Shown here: one piece after another, positions 44,080 through 55,836 of the stretch
Layout: each line of letters starts with the position of its first letter
How positions within the stretch are numbered: position 1 is the stretch's first letter
From: Bombardia bombarda
Taxonomy: Eukaryota > Ascomycota > Sordariomycetes > Sordariales > Lasiosphaeriaceae
Assembly: GCA_030512295.1 (NCBI GenBank)
Contig: JAULSR010000002.1
Span: 7,688,001 to 7,752,000, forward strand
Direction: 5' to 3'
Length of the DNA stretch: 64,000 nucleotides
Made by a program: the position numbers and the translations under genes
The notes under the pieces: generated by a model
Database searches by the model: none
What the model was told of the DNA's origin: nothing
The model's input: only the letters and a program-made list of their open reading frames with translations

Positions 44080-44662
44080 CGTGCCGGCGACATTGGGATG
44101 GATGAACGAGTGGATGCTTGTGCAGCTGGAATGAGTGGATGTGGTTGACGGCGGCGGTAAGTTTAGTGGTGGTGGTGGTGGTGGTGGTGGTGGTGGTTAC
44201 TAGTCCCTCCTTTCCCCAAACCAAAACCAGGTCGGGTTGGTTCAATTGGAGATTAACCCAGCTAGCTACCTAAGAAGATAGAGCTTGGTGGCTGCGCGTC
44301 GCAGCAGTGGTCGCGACCGGCGCCAAGACTGCCACTCGTCCCTTCCGTCTCGCCTGGGAGGCTCTGACGTAATATTCCAACACAGCAATGCTCCTTCTCG
44401 ATCAACTAACCGCGTTCATTAGGAATTTGTCTAATTCTAAAAAGCTAACATTTTATACCACATATTTGCAGCCCATTCTCTGATATGACACGCTATGACA
44501 CGCAATTCCTGTCCTCAATTCTTTGTTATCCGGCACATGTCCGATTTATTAAATTTTATTATGTTCTGGCTAAGGTATATATACCAACCCCCGTTTTCCC
44601 TGGCACCCACGTGTCCACATACGCTCCCCGTGTAAAACAGCAAAGTCAGATTAATGCTGCAG
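44080..44662. other. RUS1-family gene promoter / erg19 3' region
   Basis: This contains the promoter of the RUS1-family gene, including the GGT microsatellite, and the 3' side of erg19. No gene is seen. Confidence 0.5.
44166..44198. repeat. (GGT)n microsatellite
   Basis: About eleven perfect GGT units roughly 90-120 bp upstream of the RUS1-family start codon, in its probable leader or promoter. Confidence 0.9.
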
Positions 44663-45850
44663 TCACCTCTTTGCGACACTTCCATCCTCAGCCACCAGAC
44701 ACTCTTCCGTCTTTACCGGACCCTCGCCAACACCGGTCAAGATGACCCTGCTCACGCCCGCCTGCAAGATGCTCACGAGGCCCCCGTCCAGGGACATGGT
44801 GGGCTTCAAGCCCTTGATCTTGTCATCCTTCCAGCCATCAACGGCGCCGCCTAGGACATGGTAGAAAGTGCCAACCACAGCCTCTGCGTCGGCCTCGAGA
44901 TAGTAAATGACGGCGTTCGGCCCAGCGTCGAACGTGTAGGCGGCGACTGTCCTTCCGGCCTCGGCGTTGATAGCCTCGACGGCCCTGATGGCGGCCCTGC
45001 TGACATCGTTCATGTAGAAAATGGGCGGGTAGGTATCGGCACAGGTGGCGTGGAACGAGTTGGAGTCGCGCATGGTGACCTCGGCAAACGAGGCAAAGTC
45101 GCGGTCCTGGATGGCCTTCTCCATGGTGGCCATGTTCCTGGGCACAACGGTGGAGATGCGCTCCTGGAACAGGCCAGAGGTGGCGACGGTCTGCTGCATG
45201 CCCGACGTCGAACTCACGCCCTTCTTGGAGGCAGAGACAACGAGGATCAGGGCGCGCATCTCGGGCCAGTGCGAGGCCTCGGCGACCTGGTCGGCCATGG
45301 AGTCGGTGCCGTCAGCGCGGGAACCCATGCGCCAGGCGACATATCCGCCAAAGAGGCTGCGGCAGGCAGAGCCGGAGCCCTGGCGCGCGATGAGGGAGAG
45401 CTCGGATGGGGAGGCGGGCAGCTCGTAGAGGTTGGCAATGGCGCGGACAAGGGCGGCGAAACCGGCAGCGGACGAGGCCAGACCGGCGGCGGTGGGGAAG
45501 TTGTTCTCTGACACGAGGCGGAGCGGGTAGGTGGAGAGCGGGGGCAGGGACGAGTCTTGGGCCTCGAGGGCGGCGCGTCGTGTGCGCAGCTCGCGGAAGC
45601 AGGCCTGGACCCGCGCGCCCGAGATGTCGGAGGGCTCTCCGTTGAGGAGGAGAGAGTCGCCTACCGAGGCAGGGAACGAGGCCGAGCACGAGGCGGTGGT
45701 GAGGGTGCGCAGGTCGGCCTGGGAGAGGGTGACGGAGAGGGACGAGTTGGTCGGGAGATTGAGCGAGGCGTCGCGCTTGCCCCAGTACTTGACGACGGCG
45801 ATGTTGACGGGCGCCGTCGTAGAAGCGCGGTAGACCTTGTCGGCAGCCAT
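44663..45850 (-). CDS. erg19: Mevalonate diphosphate decarboxylase (395 aa)
   Basis: A single exon in the expected family size (about 395-400 residues). The enzyme converts mevalonate 5-diphosphate and ATP to isopentenyl diphosphate, feeding ergosterol and other isoprenoids. Landmarks are NIAVVKYWGKRD near the N-terminus (catalytic Lys and substrate contacts), NFPTAAGLASSAAGFAAL (GHMP-kinase phosphate loop), RQGSGSACRSLFGGYVAW, VVSASKKGVSSTSGMQ, FHATCADTYPPIFYMND and YTFDAGPNAVIY with the catalytic Asp. The protein ends soon after the ILTGVGEGP turn. No targeting signal is seen. The ATG at 45850 gives the canonical N-terminus. Confidence 0.96.
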   Translation of the reverse strand: MAADKVYRASTTAPVNIAVVKYWGKRDASLNLPTNSSLSVTLSQADLRTLTTASCSASFPASVGDSLLLNGEPSDISGARVQACFRELRTRRAALEAQDSSLPPLSTYPLRLVSENNFPTAAGLASSAAGFAALVRAIANLYELPASPSELSLIARQGSGSACRSLFGGYVAWRMGSRADGTDSMADQVAEASHWPEMRALILVVSASKKGVSSTSGMQQTVATSGLFQERISTVVPRNMATMEKAIQDRDFASFAEVTMRDSNSFHATCADTYPPIFYMNDVSRAAIRAVEAINAEAGRTVAAYTFDAGPNAVIYYLEADAEAVVGTFYHVLGGAVDGWKDDKIKGLKPTMSLDGGLVSILQAGVSRVILTGVGEGPVKTEECLVAEDGSVAKR

Positions 45851-46471
45851 GGTTGCGTTTGGGTGAGATAGTGATCAATTGTAAGTAGTGCAGAAGTGAA
45901 GAAGAGGTCGGGCAGCTTGGGTTTCCAGGTTGACCCCTCGGTGCGGTAAGGGTACAGTACCTAACCTCGAGCTAACCTAAGGGGAGCTGTCAATCAGGCC
46001 CGGGCCTTCTCCCCTTTCAGCAGCCTCCGATTTCTTTTGGCGGGGTAAAATTGTTGAAAAGGAGATTGCCCGTCAAGCCCCGCCATGCCTAGTGTGGATT
46101 AGCGACTAGGGTCCACCCATCACCCCCGCAGATTGATTCAAGACAGCAATTCAATTAACGCGGATTAACGCCCCTTGCTTACTCAGCTGAAAGATGTATT
46201 GTATTGACATTCTTCAACCAGTCATAACATACAAATGATTCAAGGGCACCATTGTATATACCTGGGTTGAACCTTTAAACCGCAGCCTCTCGATCTGCAG
46301 TGCCGTCAAATATTCCGTGTGAATGTTCCAGATTTCCTCCCCTCATCGTCGTCTCAGATGGTCGTGGGACTTCCTTTGCGCTTGGGACCCCGTTCCTAAT
46401 GTTACACTCTGGATTAGATCGTCACCTTACACGCCACTGTTGACAGTAGCTTCTCAGATAGTTTTGTCTTC
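45851..46471. other. erg19 promoter and MARVEL gene 3' region
   Basis: The promoter of erg19 lies at the left and the 3' region of the MARVEL gene at the right. AGGTTAGC-like and CCTAACC-like short repeats occur at about 45955-45980. No gene is seen. Confidence 0.5.
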
Positions 46472-46548
46472 TTACCTATGTCTGTCCTTCTTCTCGTGAT
46501 AGTGCCGGTAAACCACTATGGCGCCCTGCGATTATTAGATCTCATTCA

Positions 46549-46585
<37 letters not shown>

Positions 46586-47128
46586 AACTGTTGACAGTAA
46601 CTTACCAGAATGCCGCTGATCAGAAATGCAATCGATGCCATGAACGAGAATGCCAGGACCGTTCTCCACGATGAACATCCCGCGTACCCAATATCACCCG
46701 GGCCCGTGATCCTCCAAGGATTTCCCCACCAGCCACCCCAGTAGAAGCCCCAGTAGTTCCAGTACCAGGTTGAACTGCATGTGGCTGTTCCGGTCCGCTA
46801 TTCGATGATATTGATTAGAGTTATGAAGTATCACGAGAAAACAGACACCTACCGTAATCAAGAGACAGAATGCCACAAGCCACGCAACAAAGAGTAGCAG
46901 ATCGACTGGAAAGCCCAAAAAGGCGTATATGAACGGCAGTATGAACAAAATGGAGTAGATGGCGCTAATGGAAGCAATGACAATAGTGTAGATCATGCGC
47001 GAGTCTTTGAGAGCCCCGGCCATGTCAGCCAGGTGGAGGAAGCGACCAAGGATGCCGAGCACGATGACGGAGCAGATGAGCTCCCAGACGCGCAGCAGCA
47101 CGAGTACAACGCGTGAGAAAGCGCCCAT
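46472..47128 (-). CDS. MARVEL-domain membrane protein (173 aa)
   Basis: Three exons, 47128-46853, 46797-46606 and 46525-46472, join in frame. Four hydrophobic segments are visible: RVVLVLLRVWELICSVIVLG, TIVIASISAIYSILFILPF, DLLLFVAWLVAFCLLI and FSFMASIAFLISGIL. Between the last two is an aromatic Cys-containing loop (TCSSTWYWNYWG followed by FYWGGWW). This is the layout of fungal MARVEL proteins, which sit in plasma-membrane domains such as eisosomes. The short C-terminal tail ends YRHYHEKKDRHR. The second intron carries a GT repeat and a 24-nt T run. An unspliced reading would give a shorter protein ending differently; the spliced model restores the fourth helix. Confidence 0.85.
46551..46587. 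repeat. CA repeat followed by a 24-nt A run
   Basis: This sits inside intron 2 of the MARVEL gene; on the coding strand it is a long T run followed by GT units. Confidence 0.9.
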
Positions 47129-49000
47129 TTTGGAAGAGTCAGTAAGGAAGTAACGAAGCTTTTGTTGTTAAAAGATGCACTGAAATAATTCTTGAGGAAT
47201 GAGCTTGTGAATTGCGTAGAAACCCATGGCTCGCTTGCGAGGTTGGCTGCTTCTTAATACAGTGATGTGCCATTGTTTGAATCTATCAAGTGATATCCGC
47301 GTCCGGAGTCATACAGAATATATATCTGAAAGCGGACAGCTCACAAAAGCACCTTCACTTGACCATATTCAATGACCCCTCCAATGAGTAACGTGCCAGG
47401 AAACTGAAAACGGTTATATCAGTAAAGATGGGAATTATGATTTGTTGTGCATCACATCTTGTTCCCTAGTGCTGGGGTGTCTGTCCTGATCGGCTCCATT
47501 GTCCGTTCCCGGAGGATTGCATTGCGTAGAACTAGACTCTGAAAGAGGTATTGGGATACTTGGTAGATTTGATCCAACAACCTGTTTGCACCTCAATAAA
47601 ACGAACCGTGCCTGGTACAACTGTCCTCTTGTCTTTCTTAATATTCTTAGCTGGAAGACTTGGTAGGATTGGTCTAGAGCTACCTGCCTGCCTAAACCCC
47701 TGCACCTACGTCACGCATGAGTCTTTAGAAGTTAGCAGCATGGGTAAACTACGGGATGATGAGATGGTAACGGATTGAGATCCGTCTTATCTTATCTCAC
47801 ACGATGCTTTTATACTTATTATAGGGCCACGCACTTTGGACTCCGCAATGGTTGTATAACACGACCGCTAGTCTCAATGGTAGGTCTTGGCTGGTGATAA
47901 CGCGGATGAGGTCCGTCCTCGTTTGCGGTCAGCAGCGTGCAAACCCTGAGAAGCTGCTTAAAAATGAGAATTGGTCATGATCATGAAGAGCCTTTATCTG
48001 CTGTCTGAAATGGATGCAAAATCTAATTATCAATGCATTTTTAGGTATCATCGTATCTGGCTGGGAGCGTGCGTGGGGTGCTGCTGTTGTCGAGTCTGTA
48101 CCGAATACACAATCACACAGCAAGAGCTGGAGCTTTGCTTGGCGGTTAGGTACCTAGGCAGTAGAATTGCGGGGCAGTTGCGGGGCACTTGCGGGAGTCC
48201 CTTCCCTGACCGCGCCCATGTCGTTAGGCGTTGTCGTCCCAAACAACAGCAAGTCTTGAATTTAGCCAGTCGACACCAATGCCGAACGACCGCCGCCACT
48301 ACCCATGAATGGCACTTATTGCTGCCCAGCATTTTACCTGGCAGTATCGGGTTGCCGAGTTCCGACAGTGACAGAGGCATCCACCAATACTCATTCCCTG
48401 GACTGATCATGAACGTCAACAATCAGCACTGCAATAACCATGGCTGGTTTGAAATATGGCTGGCACAAGTACTTGAAGACAAACAACATCAGGTCTGCCA
48501 TGCCATGGATGTCCAGCTTCCGCCTGGTCTCCCGAGTCCAAGAGGTGGTGCACCCGACTAACACTTCACAGCGTTTCTCTCATGTCGAGACGCTAGTTTC
48601 CAACATCGAGGATTTCGGATCTTATCTTTGGCTTTCTAGCGTTGAGTCGGCCATGATCCGTCTGCTCGGCATTCCCATAGACGGCCATCTGTTTGTTGCT
48701 CACCGCCGCTGGATGGACTGTATGTCTAAATCTAGGTAGACCTCAAGGTGCCTTATCTTTGCTCAACATGTCTCTCCTTGGCATCACACCCGACCTGATG
48801 GATTGATGCAACGGATCCGTCTTCCGATTGTGCTACCTCCCTCCATCTAGCACGACATACGCCCACGAGAGAAGCCATAGGAACATGTATAAGAGGTCGA
48901 CACCGCGCCCAACTTGGTGCACAGAAAATCCTCATCGATTCACCATCGACATCAGCACCGCTTTCTCTGAGCATCGCCAGCTGAGAGCCATCGAGACAAA
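47129..49000. other. 1.9-kb intergenic region
   Basis: The divergent space between the MARVEL gene and the copper amine oxidase gene. Several frames of about 100 codons occur (for example 48440-48739) but none has a recognisable motif. Its ends should hold both promoters. Confidence 0.5.
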
Positions 49001-51399
49001 ATGCTTGCCGAATCCTTGGTGGCGGCCCTCTTGGCCACCGCCTTCCCTTCTGTCTCTGCTCGGCCTGACCCGGACTTGTACCGTCGAGCCATGAGCCTGG
49101 CTTCCGATACGAGATCTTGCGGACTCTCAGATCCCGCACCGACAGTTAAAGCCCCAAAGATCAACCCTTGGAGTTCCATCTCGCCCGATGACGTTACCGC
49201 CGTCTGGGACTTGGTCCACGCGCCTGCATCCGGCCTCAACCTCACAGCTCCAGCCAACGCTACCCTGACAGACAACTACGTGTACTTTATTGACACACTG
49301 CGTAAGCTGCACCTTGAGAGAAAATGTAGCCGATACACGAATACATGGCTGACAATTCAACAGACACGAACAAGTCTGAGATTCTTCCCTACATCGATGG
49401 CAATGGCCCGCAGCCTTCCAAGTACGCTCGTGTCGTCATTTTTGAAGGTGGCAAGGAGGAACCCATCTCACAGGAGTACATGGTTGGCCCCTTGCCTGTC
49501 TCATCATCCACCGCCATCGAGAAGCTCGACTACATCTTCAACGGCGGCAAGGGAGGCGAGGTTCCCTTCAACGGCCGGTACTATGACGGCAAGCGCAGCG
49601 CAGCCACGGAGCCTCTGTTGGTCTCCGTCATGTCCAGTATCTCCGACATCACCGTCGCCTTGTTCGACGGCGGGTACTTTGGCTCGGGCGACAAGCGCAC
49701 CAACCTCACTGCTGGCTCCACCACTCCCGTCTCGTACGACGGCACCCAAGCCTTCCGTACCATCATGTTCCGGTATCCCGGTCTGGCATCATACATGACG
49801 CCCATCGACTTGTACGTCCTCTTGGATATCACTGGCACTGATGCTACCAAGTACTTCCTCCGGGGCATCGTGACCAATGAGCGCTTCTTCCCCACCGTCG
49901 CCGAGCTACGCGCAGCCTACGATGCGGGCGAGCTCAAGAACGAGTTTCCTCAGACACGCGACCAGGAATGGGCCCTACTCAAGCCTGTGGCCGAGATGGG
50001 CGTCCGTGACCTCGAGGACCGTCTCGCGCCCCAGAGCGTCGAGCTCGGCGGCAAGCGCTACAAGCTGGACAGGGAACAGCAGTACGTCGAGTACATGGGC
50101 TGGACCTTCTACATCTCCTTCTCGCGCACCCTGGGCCTCATGTTCTACGACATCAAGTTCAAGGGCGAGCGAGTGCTGTATGAGCTCTCGCTACAGGAAG
50201 CCGCCGCGCAGTACGCTGGCTACCAGCCCAAGGCGGCCAACACGGTCTATCACGACACTTACTACAGCATCGGCACCTACTCGGCAACTCTGGTCGAGGG
50301 CTTCGACTGCCCCTTTGGCAGCACCCTACTCAACATTACATTCCCTGAGGGCGACCATACCGAGGTGCACCCCGACGCCTTGTGCATCTTTGAACAAGAC
50401 TCTGGTTTCCCGCTGGCCCGCCACCGCACCGGTGGCAGCACTGACTACGGCTTCACACGCCTCGGCAGCGTCAAGGGCTCCGCCTTGCACACGCGCACTG
50501 TCCATACTGTTGGCAACTACGACTATCTGTTTGACTATGCCTTCCACCTTGATGGTTCTATCGAGATCTCGGTCCGCGCCTCCGGCTATCTCCAATCCTC
50601 TCCCTACTACAAGGACCAGGGGAAATATGGCCCTCGCATCTCCGAGGGTACCCAAGGCAGCTACCATGACCACGTTCTCTCGTTCAAGGCAGACTTTGAC
50701 ATTGTCGACGCCAAGAACTCGCTCCAGTCCACCGAGCTTATCGTTGTCAACCAGACTCAGCCCTGGTTCCCCGAGCTGGGAATCTTTGAGCAGATGGAGC
50801 TCAATACAACCCTCATGTCCACCGAGAAGCAGTTCAACTGGGCCCCCAACGGCCAGACCATGTACTCGGTCGTCAGCAGCAACTCGACCAACAAATGGGG
50901 CGAGAAGCGCGGCTATCGTCTGGTCCCCGGCCGCAGCAACATCCACCTCTCCATCGGCGACTCCCCTTTCACGCGCAAGCAGAGCGGCCTGCTCAAGTCG
51001 CACCTCGCTGTCACCCAGCAGCACGACAACGAGCCATATGCTAATAGCTGGCAAAACATCAACCTCCCCGAGGCACCGCAGCATGACTTTCTCAAGTTCT
51101 TTGATGGTGAGAGCGTCGATAACGAGGATATCGTTGTTTGGTTTAACCTGGGCATGCACCATTTCACAAGGAGTGAGGATGTCCCGGTCACCCTGTTCAC
51201 AGAGGCCGTGACAAGCATTGTGTTTGCTCCGCAGAACTTTAATGACCGCGCTCAGGAGGGTGACCTCAGGAACAGACGCTGGGTTGAGGTTGATGCCGAG
51301 GGCGCGCTGAGCTACGAGGACTATGGCGTTGCTCTCCCGACGTGTAAGGTAGAGGCAGAAGAGCCGGTGCTGAACATTGGGGAGTGGTTGAGCATTTAA
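49001..51399 (+). CDS. Secreted copper amine oxidase (primary amine oxidase, 778 aa)
   Basis: Exon 1 is 49001-49301 and exon 2 is 49364-51399, joined through a 62-bp GT-AG intron. The enzyme oxidises primary amines to aldehyde, H2O2 and ammonia, releasing nitrogen. A signal peptide (MLAESLVAALLATAFPSVSA) leads the protein. The topaquinone motif is TVGNYDY, with the modified Tyr at about residue 486. Copper ligands are the HxH pair in SYHDHVLSF (about 535 and 537) and the His in MHHFTRSEDVP (about 699-700). A likely catalytic-base Asp lies in VYHDTYYSIG. Many NxS/NxT sites fit a secreted glycoprotein. The fold and size match the family. Most fungal homologues are peroxisomal; the signal peptide places this one in the secreted group. 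Confidence 0.93.
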
Positions 51400-52186
51400 T
51401 TGGCTGCTACTCGTAGATGGCCAGGAGCGAGTTATGAATGATGCCTGTTTTGGAGATGAGAGTGGCCGTGGGTGGGTGCAGTTGACGGATGCATGGAAGT
51501 CGCGGAGGCCATGGAATATAGTTGCATATAGACGAGAACATAGGTATACAAGTTGGAATGCAGATAAATACGTGAAACAGTGAAAGGTCAAGTGGTTGAA
51601 AGGTTAAATATTTTCATCTATCACGTCCTTTCCTTTGCTAGCGGATATACCTTCTCTCAGCGTGACGGGTGGAATACCATTTCGAACACGTACTGGCGGT
51701 TTAGGGGATGGCAGGTTGCTGTTTTTCTTAGCTATTGGCTTGCCTATAATCATTTTGGTGCTGATAACTGCATGTGTGAGTAAAAAGGATAAAAAGGAGG
51801 CGAAGAGGAGAGCGAGGGCTGTAGCAGAGGATCGACTTTCAAGAAGAGTGTTGGAGGACGTCAATGATGTTGAACTACCGAGGTATAGCACTGCAGTCAC
51901 TGCAGTCCAGGACGAAACTGTGATGCAGCCGATATCGCCAGCTTAGACGCGGCGATGGGGGTTGATAAGAAAATACAAGAGGCCGATTCGAGACTCTATG
52001 AGCCAGAAGCAACACAATATTTATGGGGGAAAGGGGCAAGATATCTACCTAATCTCTATTTTCAATCGAGATAATGACAAGTCTACCGACCCAATGCTAA
52101 AAAGGGGGTAATTTTAACTGTACCCAAAAAAATCATCAATACGCCTTCTATGGTCGTTAATTCTATGGCTCCCAAATCATAGGCAC
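51400..52186. other. Convergent 3' intergenic region with a small membrane-type open frame
   Basis: The copper amine oxidase and permease genes converge here. The plus frame 51608-51946 encodes a hydrophobic stretch (LLFFLAIGLPIIILVLITAC) followed by a very basic segment (KKDKKEAKRRARAV), but it has no ATG. The opposite strand also has a hydrophobic frame (51900-51604). Neither is supported well enough to call a gene. Confidence 0.35.
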
Positions 52187-54479
52187 TCAGTTGCTTAAGC
52201 TATAGGGAGTTTCCTTCCTGATAATGTATATCTCGCCCACAAGCACCGAACAGCCCACCGTCATGGCAATAGCAATGATGGGCAGATTGACGCGCGCAAA
52301 GTCGAGGCTCCCGACACGGATATGCTTCCTAGACAGAATATCTCGCCAAAGAAGGCCGGCCAGGGATGCGCTAAAGGCTGTGCTGAAGGCGCCAAAGTTT
52401 ACGCCGAGAGCCATGCTGTACACAGTGGCCCAGAAGGTGCGGTCGCTGATGTCGACGCCGTTACGTCGATGAATCTCCTGCCATGCTTGGATGACGCGGC
52501 ATAGCAGGATGGTGGTGCCGATATTTGTGCCTGCGAACTATTGCCAACAAAGATGTATGTGAGCATCAACCTACAACTGTGAGGGTAATAAACGGGTGTC
52601 AACTTACATTGCACAGAATGACAGACAAAAAGCCCATGCCGCCTATGGCGCCGACTGTGCCGGTCTTTTCCACCCAGTGGTCCCATCCGTAGGCAAACAC
52701 GGGCACCCATCCCTTGGTCACCAGAGCTTGGACGAGGACGAACATGGCGAATGCAAAAGGGAGGAGGGCGAAGGGAAGATGTGAAAGCACGACCGTGACT
52801 GTAGGAAACGTCTCTTGCAGCCAGGTATATGTTTCAGCGACGAGCATGACCAGCGTTTTTCGTTTCAGGTGTTGTTCTGCTCCAAGTCCCTTCTCGACAG
52901 CACCAGCGTCGCAGCCCGGTTTCTCTGGGTCTCCTTGTCCCACTTGATCAGGGTCTGTCCCAGCTGTCCGCTCTGCTTCTGGTGTCGCGAGTTGTTCCCC
53001 ATCTATAACAAGCACCCCATCCCCACTACCGTCTCTCAGTCCTACTTGGCTCCCTGGCTGATCCGTCAACTCAGCATTGTCTCCTTCTCTGTCCTCCGCT
53101 GCTCGTTCCAACGCTGCTGCCTTCTTCGCCTCTTCTTCCTTTCTCGCCCTCGCCATCCTTGCCTCCTCAACTTCTCGTCTCCCCTTGTGAGCTATACTCC
53201 TTGTCGTGTGTCGATTAACCCAGCCAAACCCCAAGTCAAAGCAGAGCATGACGAAGGCGCCAGGCAAAGTGACCCAATACACTGGGTGCTCGCTGCCGGA
53301 CCCTGAAGTCGCGGCGTTGAGTCCGAGCACTGTAATGAGGGTGGCGGCCATGACGAAGGCGCCAAAAGCGGCACCTTGTTTGTCAAGAAACGGATTCATG
53401 ATCTCCTCGAGAGACAAAAGCTTTTCTTGCTCGTCATTGCCGCCGGATGTACGCATTTCCTCCTCCTCGGCTGTTCCTCTGGCATGCGGGATGTTGGGAT
53501 TCACGGGCTTCTTGGCTCGCAGGTTCTCGGGGAGCTCGTGCATCTCGATGGAGTAGGGAATAAGCTTGTCGCTGGCGAAGATGATGTACAGCAAGAAGGG
53601 GAAGAGGACAATGGCGGTTACCACGACGGGGACGACCATGTTGGCCGTATAGACGACGAACTTGACGTTGAAGGCGCCTGCCAAGACGAGGTTGGTGGGG
53701 TTGGAGGACACCAGGATGGCGGATGCGATGTTGGCGATGGCAAACTGCGAGTAGATCCAGGCCCTGGGATGCTCGATATTGCGCGACACGCGCGTCATGT
53801 ACGCCAAGAAGGCGGTGCCGGAGAGGATGATGGGGTCGTTGCCTATGCAGGTCCCCAGACAAAAGAAGAAAGCATAGAGATAGAAAAAAAGCCGGTTTCC
53901 GTTCTTGCCACCCCATTTCAAGACTCTGAAAGCCAGGTAGCGGATGAGGCCCGAGGCGTCGATGGAGATGGCGATGTAGGCGAGCGTGATGAAGAAGATC
54001 ATGATATCGTAGGGATAGATGCCGTCTTTGCCCCGCGTGCCGTCCGAGACCTCCTCACGGTGGATGGCCGAGATGGCGAGCAAAAAGAGATCAGCTATGA
54101 GGGGTGCCGTGACAAAGTTCATGGGACACTTGAGGCGCACCCATGCCGGGGAGGGGCTGGCGGATATGGATCCATTGTGCGTTGAAGCTGAGGACGAGGT
54201 CTCCTCGGGGATGTCACGCCTAGGCGAGATGATTCGCAGCTTGCTTAGGATGTCCAAGCAGAAATTGTAGAATGGGCGGGGAACATAAATGGGAATGTCA
54301 AAGGGTGAAATGACGATGATATCTGAAGCGGCAATTAAGTCAGATAGATGTGAGATGGAGTTCAATGGCCGCATGCTTGGATGGGCGAACTCACTCGTAA
54401 TGACAAAAACAACAAGCGTAAGGATTGACCGCCAGCTCTTGATCTGCTCTGTATCGAGCTGGTCAACTTCATCAGCCAT
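52187..54479 (-). CDS. ArsB/NhaD-like anion permease, SLC13-type (716 aa)
   Basis: Exons 54479-54395, 54322-52608 and 52537-52187 join in frame through introns of 72 and 70 bp. About ten to twelve hydrophobic segments are visible, with the transporter signature around CIGNDPIILSGTAFLAYMTR and ASAILVSSNPTNLVLAGAF and a mirrored second half ending in LCNFAGTNIGTTILLCRVIQAW. The paired SNPTN and AGTNIG re-entrant motifs are typical of the citrate/arsenite permease superfamily (PF03600). A hydrophilic loop of about 140 residues (about residues 430-570) with a charged, coiled-coil-like part (EEARMARARKEEEAKKAA) splits the halves. The substrate cannot be told from sequence: arsenite, citrate, sulfate, or Na+/H+ exchange are all possible. 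Confidence 0.87.
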
Positions 54480-55836
54480 GTCAACCGCTGCCTGCCCTGG
54501 TAGATGAGGGTTTGCGACTGGTTGTGAAGAAATATCTAGAACTAGGTTATTGCCTCTTTGTCGGATTGGGTTCAGAGGCGACTGACTGGTCGCTCAATGC
54601 AGGCGATCGGGGCGGATGCAGGCCGATGCACGAGTCAATGTACGGGACATAGCGTTGAAGAAGAAAGGGGGCGGGGGGGGGCTAGCTTCAGAGCCGCGTC
54701 CCCAGAAACAAAATCAAGGTTAAAAAGGTTAAAAACGAGATTGAGGGAATATCCATGCCAGTTGAACAAATTCTTGGTCGTCGAGGCATGGCAATTTCCC
54801 CCACCATCAATGATCAATACCCCGCTGGTATCTGGCGTCTTGAATGGTGGAAATGCTGGGTCTACGTCGCCATCGCCATGACATGGAAGACAACCCAGCA
54901 CTGAGGTCCCTGTGATTATAGTGTAGCTAAGCGTGGCTTAGCAGGCTTGGCGGCACACCTACGTGCAGGTACGAATAGCTGCCCTGAGCTGCCCTAAGGA
55001 CTCGCTCGGTGTCGGACGCGGAAGCCTCTTGTATACCTAGGTTACCCCTCTATCTGAAAAATGAATGGAATTGACAATCGGGGTTTTGATCCTATGAATC
55101 ATTTTACGCAAAGTCATCAAGCAGGCTGTCATGACATACGGATCGACCAAATTCTCGGATCCCCCCAAAGGCAAAAATCAGAATATCCTGACCGTGACGT
55201 GATGCCCGTTTGGGAGACCGAGCCCACCAATTCAAAAGCACCATCCACCAGATCGACCGAATCCAAGAAGGGTCAAGTGCATCCAGATCGCCCAAGGCAG
55301 CTTATCAGAGCGTTGCACCACCCACCACCAGCATTGTCGCAATGCTGCCCTCAAACCAGTCAGTCCAGCCAACGACGATCTACTGTGTAATCACTGCAGC
55401 TGACAACAAGTAGGAACTTATTATGGGAGGCGCAGCCGTTCCTTCTGTCCTGATGGGTTCTGCCATTCAGCAACGCACCGAATGCCTTCCACATTTGGCC
55501 ACGGCACCGCTTGTGTGACGATACTTCTTGTTTGTACCTAGGTCGGTAGCTAGGCTCTATGTAGAGGCGCGTCGCCATCAATGAAAGGTGCGGGAAAGTC
55601 AACCTCAAACGACCACCCAAAGCATGAATTCCCGATTTCCTGCTTTCTGGGGCACGCCTATTTACACCACCCGTCTTCGAGCCACGATTAGCGAGTGAAT
55701 CACCTTGACAGCCCGACAAAGCATACGCCACAAACGCCAAATGCATCATATCGAGCCAACAACCCGGGTGCAAGCTGCTCTCAACGATACGATCGTGTTC
55801 TGTGTTCAATATCCGTGAGAGGGTCGAGGAGAGGAC
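54480..55836. other. 1.36-kb divergent promoter region
   Basis: This lies between the permease start (minus) and the multi-pass protein start (plus). No gene is seen. Small frames such as 55061-55390 lack coding features. Confidence 0.5.

Noticed and set aside
43632..44148. Frames on both strands overlapping the RUS1-family gene
   Set aside because: They are shadows of the conserved minus-strand frame.
48440..48739. 99-codon plus frame starting MAGLKYGWHKY
   Set aside because: No motif, no splice context and weak codon bias in a promoter-like region.
50326..51591. 421-codon minus frame and 444-codon plus frame (49877-51211)
   Set aside because: Both overlap the copper amine oxidase exon in other frames. 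One is Val/Leu/Gly-rich and the other Ser/Arg/Thr-rich, with no family motif.
51608..51946. Small membrane-type frame with a basic tail
   Set aside because: It has no ATG, lies in the 3' space between two converging genes, and the opposite strand gives an equally hydrophobic frame. Kept only as a note.
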